A stretch of DNA of 64,000 nucleotides from contig NW_015622541.1 of NCBI RefSeq assembly GCF_000835495.1, forward strand, positions 6,262,001 through 6,326,000, read 5' to 3'. This document shows positions 54,644-64,000 of the stretch, piece after piece. How positions within the stretch are numbered: position 1 is the stretch's first letter; each line of letters opens with the position of its first letter. The notes under the pieces are model-generated. The model did no database searches. It was not told the origin of the DNA and saw only the letters and a list, made by a program, of their open reading frames with translations. A program made the translations under genes and the position numbers. The DNA comes from Cladophialophora immunda (taxonomy: Eukaryota; Ascomycota; Eurotiomycetes; Chaetothyriales; Herpotrichiellaceae).

Positions 54644-56337
54644 TGAAGTGGGCGATCACGCTACGAAAATTGTGAAACATGGCTTGTAGTTTTTTGACAC
54701 GGACTACTGAAGTCTAGTCCAGTAGCTCTGAGCCACTGGTTCTAGAACTTCAGAGACAATGTGAAAATGCTGGCACACATGATCCCTGTAGATCCCTGGA
54801 CATGTTTCCGCTACCTGTCTATACTCTGTGCGTTCTTCATTCGGGCCGTTCGGCTGCTCTTGTCAAGAGGAGGTCCGACTATCTAGTTAACAGGGTAGGC
54901 CTAGTCCCCAGACTTCCTAGCTGGCGACGTGGTGATCATTAAGTCTGTGGAGCTGCAATACAGCGGGCGGCGGCTTCTTGCTGGACAACGTGGCCTGCAG
55001 CTGACGCCTCATGCTGGACACAAAAGTTCACATCTGGCGTGGTTGTTGACAACCAGGTATCACGCGCCTGGTGGCTCAAGCTTGTTTATAGTTGGCTGAC
55101 AGTCCTTGGTCCTCCCCCTTCACCGCCGTCGAGAATAAATTCCGACGCATCTCAACCTGACACCTCGAGAGGTTGAACGACTTCCAGCATGTCGGTGCGA
55201 GCCCGGATAAGTCAACTCTTGACGACTTCGCGGTCCCTGCTGCAGCGGCTCAGGAGCATCTACAGGGATGGTTGGGCCATATACTCGGAGTACGCTCCCG
55301 TGGTGTAGTGCTCTGGTCTCCATGTGAGAAAAACCCGTCACCCACCGCATGATTGGTGAGTTTCCAAGCAATCCCTGAGAATTAGACAATTTTGCCATAC
55401 AGAGGCGATGGAGCATGGAAGATAGTTGATCTACATCATTGTTTTCTTTCGACGAGGCTACGACTGACGAATCTGTAGAGACTGAGCTTCGCTGACCGGC
55501 TTCTGCCGGGACCGGGGCTAGGGCGGACGACCCCAGAGGAGACAAAACAGAATATTAGTGGGAGGCAATCAATAGTCTTCGTCGAGTGAGATTACTTTGA
55601 GAAGAGCGGCTTCCAGGGTGAAGACGGGACCTGGAGAATGACGAGGCTGAGCATGTGTCGGTTTCTAAAAGGAGAAATGGCTTGGGGGCCGTAGTACTGG
55701 GACTAGGCCAGTTCAGGCTAGTGAGGAAGTGACAACACCTGCTCAGTGTCCTCGGCCTCCTCATTGCGCATTCTTTCATCCATTGATGTCTCTCCGCAAT
55801 CCCAACCTTCGAGCTCTCATCGTCACAACAACCAGAATATACCCGCGTTACGCTCAATATCCCTACAACGGTAGTATATGATGTGAAGTATCTCCCGGCG
55901 ACCACACCACCAACCATTGTAGGGTGAGGAACTGGCCTGACTGACCCCGACCTTTTCGCCTGCCGGGGTTCCCCACACGCTCACCACCTCCCATCGGCCC
56001 GTCGCTCTCGCTCACATTCGGGGAAGAGCCACGAAGCTACAACGCCTGAACATTTCCCTTTGTCTCTCGAGGGCCACCCTTCCAAGCGGGCTCCGATGGG
56101 CTTCTGTCACATCACATGCTCGCACGTCGCCGGAACCGGGCGAGAGAGATGCTCGCTGTTCCATGCTGCCAAGTACTATTTGTATCACGGTAAATGATAA
56201 TTTACCAAGAGTTTTGATGCGCACTCCACGCCTAGAAGGGATTTTCTCAACGTCTCATACACACCGCTCATGTTTTATAGGAGCGCGACGGTTGAGCACA
56301 TCTAGATCGAGAGGGCTGTGTATATTTTCACGCCATC
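54644..56337. other. Intergenic, 1.7 kb
   Basis: No gene could be supported. A 120-residue minus-strand frame at 55555-55917 starts with an apolar 30-residue segment but decays into Ser/Arg-rich sequence. The distal part is the acetoacetyl-CoA synthetase promoter. Confidence 0.45.
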
Positions 56338-58561
56338 ATGACTTCGGAACATTCCATCCCGCGGAAGCTGTGGCAGCATCCAGATCCGAAGAGCACTCAT
56401 ATGTACAAATTCATGAAGAAGGCAGAAAGGCAAACAGGCAAGACCTTCAATGTACGTCCTCTGTAGAGGCCCAGTCAGGTTCTCCGTACGCTCGCTCATA
56501 ACATTGCAGGACTACGGCGCTCTTTACCAATGGTCCATCAAGCAGCGCTCCGAATTCTGGCGACTTACGCTAGACTACTTCCCCATCGTGTACTCTGGCA
56601 AGGCGCCAAACCCCGTTGTTGACGAGACGGCCAGGATCGACACAGTGCCAAAATGGTTTCAAGGAGTCAAACTCAACTTCGCCGAAAACATCCTCTTCTT
56701 CGGAGACGGATACGGTCGAGCTACAGCTAATCCAGGGAAGGAAGACGATAAGATTGCTTGCACCGAGGTGAGAGAGGGCTGGCATTCGACGGAAGCCATC
56801 AGACAGGTTACCTGGAAAGAACTTCGACAACGAGTCGGCCGCTTGTCGCAGGCCATGAGAGCGCAAGGTATTCGGAAAGGCGATCGAGTCGCCCTGGTCG
56901 CAAGCAACTCGCTGGATACACTGACCGTCTTTCTCGCCGTGACTACACTGGGAGGTATCTTCTCGAGTTCCAGCACCGACATGGGAACCAAGGCCCTTCT
57001 CGAACGGCTGGTGCAAATCGAGCCGAAGCTGATATTCATGGACGACTGGGCGGTCTACAATGGCAAACGGATCGACCTGAGATCGAAAATGAAGGATCTC
57101 GCGCGAGCGATGAAAGATGTCAGAGGCTTTCAAGGCATTGTAGCCCAGGCCAGGTTCCAGGACGCCCCTGCTGATGTCTCCTCCGTGCCCAATTGTTGCA
57201 CTTGGGGCGCCTTTATTTCCGCCGCGGGACGCTCATCCACGCTAGAATTCGAGCAGGTGGACTTTGGCGATCCCATGATCATCGTCTACTCTTCAGGCAC
57301 CACCGGGCTGCCAAAAGCGATCGTTCACTCTGTCGGCGGCGTTGTACTGAGCGGCCACAAGGAATCCACTTTACACCGCCAGGTAGACTCTACATCAACT
57401 CAGCTACAATACACCACTACTGGGTGGATGATGTACATGAGTTCCGTACAGTTGATGTTGACGGGTGCCAGACTCATAATGTACGACGGCAGTCCGTTCA
57501 TTCCGGACGTTGCCGCCTTGATCCGGCTTGTTGACGAGCAGAATATCACGCATTTAGGAATTTCACCTCGATATCTGCAAACTTTGCAGATGAAAGATAT
57601 CAGTCCAAGGCGCATTGCGCAACTACGGCACCTACAGATCGTAACTAGCACAGGCATGGTCTTGTCCGATGCTCTTTTCCAATGGTTCTACGATGTCGGC
57701 TTCCCACCATCGGTCCAGTTGTGCAATATCTCTGGCGGTACAGATATCGCCGCCGCATTCGGGACTGCGAATCCTCTGCTTCCCGTTTACGTGGGTGGCT
57801 GCCAGTGTATAGCGCTAGGCATGGCGGTCAGTGTCTTTGACTCCTCGATAGAAGGCGGACGGGGTGTGAAAGGCCAACCAGTCCCTGACGGTGTTCCGGG
57901 CGAGCTCATCTGCACCGAAGCTTTCCCCACAATGCCCGTCAAACTCTGGGGTGCAGACGGCCAGAAACGATATTTCAGCAGCTACTTTGAGAAATACGAC
58001 GGCTGCTGGACGCACGGCGATTTCATCATGGTCCACCCTGTAACCAAGCAGGTGATTTACTTTGGTCGCGCGGACGGCGTGCTGAATCCCAGCGGCGTGC
58101 GCTTCGGCAGCGCGGACATCTACGGTGTGATCGACACCTTTTTTTCAGAGACTGTGGCCGATAGTATCTGCGTCGGGCAACGACGGCCGCAGGATGACGA
58201 CGAGAGCGTGGTGCTCTTCCTGCTAATGAAGCCCGGAAAGCGCTTCACAGCCGACCTGGTGAGAGAAGTCAAGTCGGTGATCCGCCGAGAGCTCTCGCCG
58301 CGACATGTTCCCCGCTATGTCTTCGAGACACCAGAAATCCCGGTAGGTTTGACCGAAACTGGAGATAGCCCAGATGGCTGACTTGTTCTTCAATGGCAGA
58401 CTACAATCAACGCGAAGAAAGTTGAACTCCCGGTCAAGCAAATCGTGTCGGGCAAGGTCATTAAGCCGTCCGGGACTTTGGCCAATCCACACAGCCTGCA
58501 ATACTACTACCAGTTTGCGAAGGATGAAAACCTGGTGGCTCAGCCGACGGCCAAGCTGTGA
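56338..58561 (+). CDS. Acetoacetyl-CoA synthetase
   Basis: CDS join(56338..56451,56510..58342,58400..58561), 702 residues. It is an ANL-superfamily adenylating enzyme that makes acetoacetyl-CoA from acetoacetate, ATP and CoA in the cytosol, feeding sterol/isoprenoid or fatty-acid synthesis from ketone-body-type acids. Seen: the N-terminal KLWQHPDP start, the family segment PKWFQGVKLNFAENIL, the P-loop-like IIVYSSGTTGLPKAIVHS, LCNISGGTDIAAAF, the hinge GRADGVLNPSGVRFGSADIY, and the C-terminal TINAKKVELPVKQIV with the catalytic lysine context. Both introns are phase 0 with clean splice sites (GTACGT..GCAG, GTAGGT..GGCAG). Acetoacetate can come from FAH-type ring-fission pathways, but the fusion gene lies 30 kb away, so no link is claimed. 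Confidence 0.95.
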
Positions 58562-59231
58562 AATGGCAGTAGTAGACGGCCTTGTTTTGCCAGACAGAAG
58601 CAAAACTCGGAAGACCTCTTGGGTATACAACTTGCGTTTGGTGGTATATAGACCAGTAGAATAGAAGAGCCTCTGTACACTGGACGCTAGTCTCTAGGCG
58701 CGCGAATGGATGTTTTCCGACGAACGTATATATACCGTCCACTCACAATATAGACTATACAATGAAGCTGCCCTGTTGCGCTCACCCACTCTATTTCCCC
58801 AAAGCATCGTGGAGCAATAGAGTACGTCATGTGGTGCTTCCGCTCTTGATCCTGCCTGATTAGGTCTTGTCTTCTCCCATTGGTCGGCTGGCGGTCTCTA
58901 GCGAGGCTCGCGTCACGGTTATGTACTAGCCTCACTAGCCCCTCCATCAACCCGCAGACGCTAGGCCAAGACATGCGAGTTCCTTCCCAAAGCGCGACGC
59001 GTTCGTTTAGTCCTTCGACACCTCCACGTGCGCCCTGGTGTCTTTCTCACCAACGTCAAACTGTCCGACCAGCTTGTATTTTCTAGCTTTGCTGTTTGTC
59101 TTCTGCGCCATTACCGGACGTGTGAATGGTATCCTCGTTTACTTTAGGAGACTCCTTTGAACTGAACACCTCTCCGACCAATTGACCTAGCATCTCCCGT
59201 GTTACACCTTCAGACAAACCCATATTCCACA
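58562..59231. other. Intergenic, promoter of the LRR-protein gene
   Basis: No gene or RNA recognised. Confidence 0.45.
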
Positions 59232-60761
59232 ATGGAACCCGAACTCCCTCCTCTCTCGCAGTCCACCCGATCAGCAGCAGCAGATCTAGCCCGGTCTCGG
59301 GTCGCTCCACCGCTCACGCGCAAGAGGACACATCCCGACCAGGACGACGAGGCTGCCATGTCCAGCGATCCCGCTCTGTTCTCCAGCGATGAGGCAGCCC
59401 CCGGCGCCGAGAACTATGTCTTGGGAAAGAGGAAGAAACGCACCTTCAAGGGGTCGTGGTGGGATCGCCACCCGGCCGAGCCAGGAACCAGGGAAGGTCT
59501 AAGGGAACGGCGCCAGTTCAGGCGCAATTTCGACTCGGGGATCTTCATGGGCAGTGAGAGTGAGGATGCCCTCTCGAGTGATCCGATCACGATAGAGGAG
59601 GAGTTTCTGAGGGATCAACGAGAGGACAAAGACAATGGTAAACGGACTGGACCCTTCGCATCCTCGCCAGAAGAGGAGAGCCAAATGAAGCCGAGAACAA
59701 AGCTAGATCCCCGGACCATGGTTCAGATCCCCAAGGAGCATGAGCAGGTTTGCAAGATCATCAGGCAGTGTCTCGATCGCGGAAAAGAGGATGTGGACTT
59801 GTCGTATGTGGCCACGTCGAAAGAACGGAAAGAATTAGTGGTGCTGACGAAAGTTAGATCAATGTCTCTGTCGAGTCTACCCGCTGATGTCACATCGCTT
59901 CAGACACTCAGCAAACAAGACGAGCTAGCTCCAGGTATGCTGGACATTGGTACTAACCTTGAACCTCAATTACGACTGTTCCTGGGCAACAATTGCTTTA
60001 CAAGAGTGCCAACTCCCATCTTCAGCCTGCACAATCTCCGTGTCTTGTCTCTCCGCAACAACAATCTCACATATATCCCGAGTGCAATAGGGGAACTGGT
60101 CAACCTCGAGTCTTTGAACATCGCTGGTAATCAGTTGTCTGAGCTGCCCTCGGAGATCCTCGACCTTGTCACTGAACACAAGTTGCAAGAGCTTAGGATA
60201 CACCCAAATCCTTGGCGAATCGTCGATGGAGTGACGATTGACAAGATTATATGCTGGGATTTTTTTGGAGATATAGCATTTCGGAGGCCGCAAGCTCGGG
60301 TCTTCGAGAAGAGTAGTCTCTTCCCGCCGAACTCCCCTCAAATCCCTACACTCACCGAATTAGCTCTTCTGCATCTCGCCAGCTATGACCCACTAGGCGA
60401 CATCGACTTTGTCACCTACATGCCACCAAACACACCCGAAAATGTGTTGAACCAGTTGAGACTACTTAGGCAGCAGCCTGCACGTCGGTGCACCGCCTGC
60501 AAAAAGAGAATCGTGTTGGCGCGAGAAGAATGGCTGGAATACTGGTTCATTGAGTATGCAGAGAACGGCGAATTCCCAGCTCTGTCAGATTTATTTTTGG
60601 AGGAGAGTGTGCCGGTGCCTTTTCGAAGAATACGGTGCTGGGAATGCTCCAGAAGCTCAAAGTTGAGCGATGCGAAATGGGATATGAAGCCCGAGGACCT
60701 TTCGAAGGATCTTGAAGGAGCCGACTTGATCTTGCATTTCGGTCTCCAGAGCGTTTTGTGA
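59232..60761 (+). CDS. Leucine-rich-repeat protein with C-terminal Cys4 motif
   Basis: A single-exon product of 509 residues, starting at the ATG in CACAATGG rather than 11 codons upstream. The first 180 residues are charged and Ser-rich (nuclear-looking, GKRKKRTFKGSWWDRHP). Residues about 240-330 hold three to four leucine-rich repeats (LRLFLGNNCFTRVPTPIFSL, LRVLSLRNNNLTYIPSAIG and LESLNIAGNQLSELPSEIL). The C-terminal 90 residues contain CTACKKR and, 40 residues on, RCWECSRS, a CxxC...CxxC pair that could bind zinc. The combination is seen in uncharacterised fungal proteins; no function is assigned. Probably nuclear or cytosolic protein interaction. Confidence 0.82.
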   Translation: MEPELPPLSQSTRSAAADLARSRVAPPLTRKRTHPDQDDEAAMSSDPALFSSDEAAPGAENYVLGKRKKRTFKGSWWDRHPAEPGTREGLRERRQFRRNFDSGIFMGSESEDALSSDPITIEEEFLRDQREDKDNGKRTGPFASSPEEESQMKPRTKLDPRTMVQIPKEHEQVCKIIRQCLDRGKEDVDLSYVATSKERKELVVLTKVRSMSLSSLPADVTSLQTLSKQDELAPGMLDIGTNLEPQLRLFLGNNCFTRVPTPIFSLHNLRVLSLRNNNLTYIPSAIGELVNLESLNIAGNQLSELPSEILDLVTEHKLQELRIHPNPWRIVDGVTIDKIICWDFFGDIAFRRPQARVFEKSSLFPPNSPQIPTLTELALLHLASYDPLGDIDFVTYMPPNTPENVLNQLRLLRQQPARRCTACKKRIVLAREEWLEYWFIEYAENGEFPALSDLFLEESVPVPFRRIRCWECSRSSKLSDAKWDMKPEDLSKDLEGADLILHFGLQSVL

Positions 60762-62052
60762 GCTTGTCATGGTTTCAATGCGCCGCAAGAGACGATGTTA
60801 ATATACTACCTCGTTCAGTACCAGTTGCGTTTACCGATAGCGCTGCCTCTGTCAAGGGAGGATTGCTGCGGCATTGCAGCAATGCGTGTATCACCTTGAC
60901 AGGTCTTTTTTGGTTCTCGTCTGCAGTGTTGCTTCGAGACGAACTTGTGTGAAGGAGGAATCATTTGTAAGCTGCGTGTTCGAGGCCGGGATGCTCTCCA
61001 ACTTGGACATGGCGGAGTGCTTTGTCTGCGATCGGTGTGTTTCGCCTCATAGCCAATATTGGCCAACCGGTGGGGAGAAGATGCCAACGGCCACAAATTC
61101 GAGCGGTTCCTTCCAGTCATTAAATTCCACGACACCGTTTAGACTAGACAAGGACACGTCTGTACGGAGTTCATATTAATGGTACCTAGGAAGGACGGGT
61201 ACGAGGAATGCTGCCTCGCAAGGCTGAGCATAGCCTTCGTGATCACGTGCAAGGCTCGATGACAAGGGGGGCATGAAACAGGAATGGACCAAAGCAGGAA
61301 GGGCGAGGGCGGGCGGACGTGGCATAGTGTCAGGGTATAATATATGCAGCGGCATGTAAGTGTGGAAGCGTGTAAGTAAGTAAAGTGGTGTCGCATTTGG
61401 TGAAGGAGGAGAATCGATATGACAAACAACTCGGTCCTCTCCTTCTCTAGATATGTTGTGAGAATGCACGACATAGAGAGTGTGTGGATGGGGTGCTTGT
61501 ATGCCGTGGCAATTGTCTGAATAGACACTTGTAGTTTGGTTCTCTACCAGGGAGAGCTGTGGCTGGCTGGCTGGCTCAGATATCGACTGACTTGCGCCGC
61601 AGACGGAGGAGCGACTGACCGGCCGACTATCTATCCATCCATCCATCTATCCCTTCATCCCTCCATCCCTCCATCCCCGCTCTGAGTAAAGTTGCATGTC
61701 CGCAAAGGCATGGGAAAGGGAAAATCGACGCCTCCGAAACTTTTTGCTCCGTGCTTCTTTTTCTTTCTCTTTGCGCTCCCTGCGCTTGCTGTCCAAAAAG
61801 AAAAACCTTGATTCCTCCCCAGTTCTGGCATTGAGCATGTTAGAAACGACCAAAACACCCCGCCAGTCGTGGACACTGTGGTGTGGAAGTCGTTTTGTTT
61901 TGTTTGTTGATTCTTGAGCTTTCGATTCTTTCCTCACTTCTAAAGAAACACTGCAATTTTCATATTTCTGAGGTCTGGTATCGGTCAACATGTCGAGCTC
62001 TGGCTGGCCATGAGCTTTTTCTTCCCTTCCCCTCCCCTCCAAGATTCGTTCC
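60762..62052. other. Convergent intergenic region with simple repeats
   Basis: Between the LRR gene and the small minus-strand gene. It contains a TCCA/TCCC repeat at 61628-61676. Overlapping short frames are not convincing. Confidence 0.5.
61628..61676. repeat. ATCC/CATCCCTC microsatellite
   Basis: About a dozen TCCA or TCCC tetranucleotide units in 49 bases. Confidence 0.8.
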
Positions 62053-62412
62053 TTATTTTTGGCCGTCACCATGTCCATACGCTTGATTCCGAAACGGGTT
62101 TTTAGCACCGTACGCGTGGTCTACCATCTTGGACTCCGCGACGATGCGCCGTTCAATCTCCGCCTTCCAGTTGTCCGTCGTACACCGTTTCCGCTCCGCC
62201 AGGTGCTTCGCCGTGTCCCCTGGGTTGCTGCTCAGACTCTCTCGCGACTTCGGATCGTCAAAGTATATGTCTTCCATCTGAGAATCGCATACGTCGGCGG
62301 GGATGCCCTCGTCCGCAAAACCGATCTTGTCGGACGTGGGCGATCGGGGCGATCGGACGAGCGCAGCCTTCACCTTTTTGATTGGAGAAAGTCTCTCCTT
62401 GGGATCCGACAT
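62053..62412 (-). CDS. Small hypothetical protein, 119 residues
   Basis: A single-exon, highly charged product. It starts MSDPKERLSPIKKVKAALVRSPRSPTSDK with several SP sites (SPI, SPR, SPT) suited to proline-directed kinases. It then has an acidic stretch (DSQMEDIYFDD) and a C-terminal helix-forming part (NWKAEIERRIVAESKMVDHAYG). No membrane segment. The amino-acid composition and a good start make it a likely small gene, but no family is recognised. Confidence 0.6.
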   Translation of the reverse strand: MSDPKERLSPIKKVKAALVRSPRSPTSDKIGFADEGIPADVCDSQMEDIYFDDPKSRESLSSNPGDTAKHLAERKRCTTDNWKAEIERRIVAESKMVDHAYGAKNPFRNQAYGHGDGQK

Positions 62413-63255
62413 CTTTGCCTCTGTTGGCCTCGAAGGGGATAAAGGAGTTCCAAAAGGCTGCGGCCGGTATTGAGGCGTTCTTAAAGTGTAGTGGAAATGA
62501 ATCAGATGGTAGTGACAGAGGGTGATTCATATCGGATGGGTAACATGTCACTCAGAATGGGCCTCGCCAAAACTTGACGCCCCGGCTGATCTGTCTCTGC
62601 CACAAGCTGAAGCAAAATTCTTCCCGGTTTCGACGTATCTTATGGCGCGTAGACTGAAGGTCAACTTGAAGTACGCAAAGCCTTGAAAGAACAAGTCTCG
62701 ACGAACAGTCGGAAATTTGACGGCCTTGGGAAATATGGGCGAAGGTTGTACGCTACCTGGGACTGTGGGATTGTCGAACCGAGTGGCTCGAAGTCGCTGG
62801 ACCAAGGTCTACAGCTGAGTGTGAGAAGGTGGATACGTGATGGTCTTGGGGGAGGAACGGTCTCGTGGAGGTATCTAGGTGACGGTGGAATGAGGTACTG
62901 CTCTGGGACATTCGGTAAGTAGTCCACATATACTCGTAAGTTTCTGGTTCAAACACCAGCACTCTCGTCCTTTCGCAGCTTGGCTATCACCTCAGTATCG
63001 GTTCTGTCGACCCCATGTATACAGGCAATGATGCGTTGTCATGGATCTCAATGCTGTGGAACATGTCACAAGCATGTTAGGTGAACAGGCCGGAGCCTAG
63101 GTGCAGTCATCACGTCAGTGAGAAAGACCACCATCAATGTTCGAAATGGTATCGAAGCAGTTTGCATTCGGGGACCGATGCCGGTCTATGGGTATCTCGA
63201 ATCGTAACATCGTACTGTCAGGGAAAATCGTGGATCCCGACACGCCGGTCAAAAG
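62413..63255. other. Intergenic
   Basis: Upstream flank of the small 62 kb gene and 3' flank of EFG1. Nothing recognised. Confidence 0.5.
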
Positions 63256-63999
63256 TCAACGTTCAAAGAAGCCACCATCGCCCATTTCATCATCTTGGTC
63301 ACTGTCCAGATCCGCCGGATCGATGATGCCATCGTCATCGAGCCATGAGGGTCTCGTCTCCTCCAGTTGGTTTCCAGTTGCGCTGCGCATTTCGGCCTCT
63401 TCCTTTCCACCAAGCGAGGTAAGCGCGTTCTGGAGCCGGTTGCCAGTGGTCAGCTTGCCTTCGCGTAGAGCTTCCAGCTTAGCCTCTCCTTCTTCCATCA
63501 GCTTCTCGACCTCATACCACATGGGTGGTTTAGCACCAGTTGCAGATCGGACGACATTGCTCAGTTGGTCGGCGAATTGATCAATCTCATCCTGATGATC
63601 CTTCTCGAGTCTGCCCAGATCCGACCTGTTGATCTCGGGCTTATTCTTCTTTTTGTCATTTTCCCCCACAACAAACAAGCTTATGTACTTCTCTCCCAAA
63701 GGTGCATACTTGGTGTAATTAATGTCCACTTCGGTAACGTGTATCATCTTGTCGATTTCACTTTTGTAGGCGGGTTCATTGTACTGCTCGGAGTCTCTCT
63801 CCTTAAGCAATTTCTTCATTGCTCTTTCCGCCTTCTTTCGCTCCATGAAGCGGACAAAGTGATAGCGTTGTAGGTTCTTCCGACCATCCTGTGCGAGCCG
63901 AGCCTTTTTCTGGTCGAAGAGCAAAGCAGACAGTTCACGCTCCTTCTCTTGTCGCACGGTTCCAGGCAGCTCTTGTGATGACAACAACCTGCGCAGAGA
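63256..63999 (-). CDS. rRNA-processing protein EFG1, C-terminal part (gene runs off the window)
   Basis: The frame is open to the right edge, so the N-terminus lies outside. The visible 247 residues begin SLRRLLSSQELPGTVRQEKERELSALL and continue KNLQRYHFVRFMERKKAER, the core of the Efg1 family, a nucleolar factor needed for early 18S rRNA maturation in the small-subunit processome. A long charged region with coiled-coil character (AERAMKKLLKERDSEQ, RLEKDHQDEIDQFADQL) follows. The C-terminus is acidic and Asp-rich (DPADLDSDQDDEMGD). No defect is seen in this part. Confidence 0.88.
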   Translation of the reverse strand, partial: SLRRLLSSQELPGTVRQEKERELSALLFDQKKARLAQDGRKNLQRYHFVRFMERKKAERAMKKLLKERDSEQYNEPAYKSEIDKMIHVTEVDINYTKYAPLGEKYISLFVVGENDKKKNKPEINRSDLGRLEKDHQDEIDQFADQLSNVVRSATGAKPPMWYEVEKLMEEGEAKLEALREGKLTTGNRLQNALTSLGGKEEAEMRSATGNQLEETRPSWLDDDGIIDPADLDSDQDDEMGDGGFFER

Positions 64000-64000
64000 G

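Noticed and set aside
55555..55917. Minus-strand ORF with an apolar N-terminus faintly like a small ATP-synthase subunit
   Set aside because: No spliced model keeps both the frame and a family C-terminus; resemblance is too weak to name.
61176..61646. 156- and 129-residue minus-strand frames
   Set aside because: Composed of His/Ser/Pro-rich translation of simple-sequence DNA.
1..64000. tRNA, rRNA, CRISPR or transposon genes
   Set aside because: Looked for characteristic arms, repeats and transposase motifs by eye and found none; a tRNAscan or repeat search would be needed to exclude them.

Overview
The window is nuclear DNA of a filamentous ascomycete (Pezizomycotina). Most genes carry short introns of about 45-90 bases with GTRNGT donors, CTRAC-type branch sites and CAG/TAG acceptors. 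There are two Zn2Cys6 regulators and a neurosporaxanthin/opsin-type carotenoid cluster. Genes are separated by long, simple-repeat-rich spacers. I cannot name the genus; a Chaetothyriales-like or Dothideomycete-like fungus would fit, but this is an impression. Exon models were read by eye from splice signals and frame continuity.

Layout. 0-9.4 kb: the 3' end of a PMC1-type Ca2+-ATPase, a few small uncharacterised genes, and a DHA1-type MFS transporter with collagen-like Pro-Gly tracts at both ends. 9.4-14.6 kb: about 5 kb with no gene I can support. 14.6-17.4 kb: housekeeping genes cnxH/MOCS2B (molybdopterin synthase large subunit) and SCO1 (copper chaperone for cytochrome oxidase). 18.3-29.2 kb: a possible catabolic neighbourhood made of a binuclear amidohydrolase, a cytochrome b5-fold protein, a GPR1/FUN34/YaaH acid transporter, a fusion of a fumarylacetoacetase-family domain with an alpha/beta hydrolase, and a Zn2Cys6 regulator.

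29.8-39.6 kb: the carotenoid/opsin cluster. It holds a CarT/CAO-2-type carotenoid oxygenase (minus strand), then bifunctional lycopene cyclase/phytoene synthase (carRA/al-2), phytoene desaturase (carB/al-1) and a microbial rhodopsin, all plus strand. Together they would build beta-carotene or torulene, cleave it, and supply a chromophore-bearing opsin. The rhodopsin has the retinal lysine and the counter-ion aspartate but has leucine where fungal proton pumps have the cytoplasmic donor carboxylate.

39.6-46.5 kb: a small GPI-anchored cell-wall protein in otherwise gene-poor, G-rich and microsatellite-rich DNA. 46.5-54.7 kb: a Zn2Cys6 regulator, a small cupin, an NCS1 permease and a very GC-rich alpha/beta hydrolase, all plus strand; this looks like an uptake-and-degradation set for a small, perhaps N-heterocyclic, compound. 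56.3-64 kb: acetoacetyl-CoA synthetase, an LRR protein with a Cys4 tail, a small hypothetical protein, and the 3' part of the rRNA-processing factor EFG1, which runs off the window.
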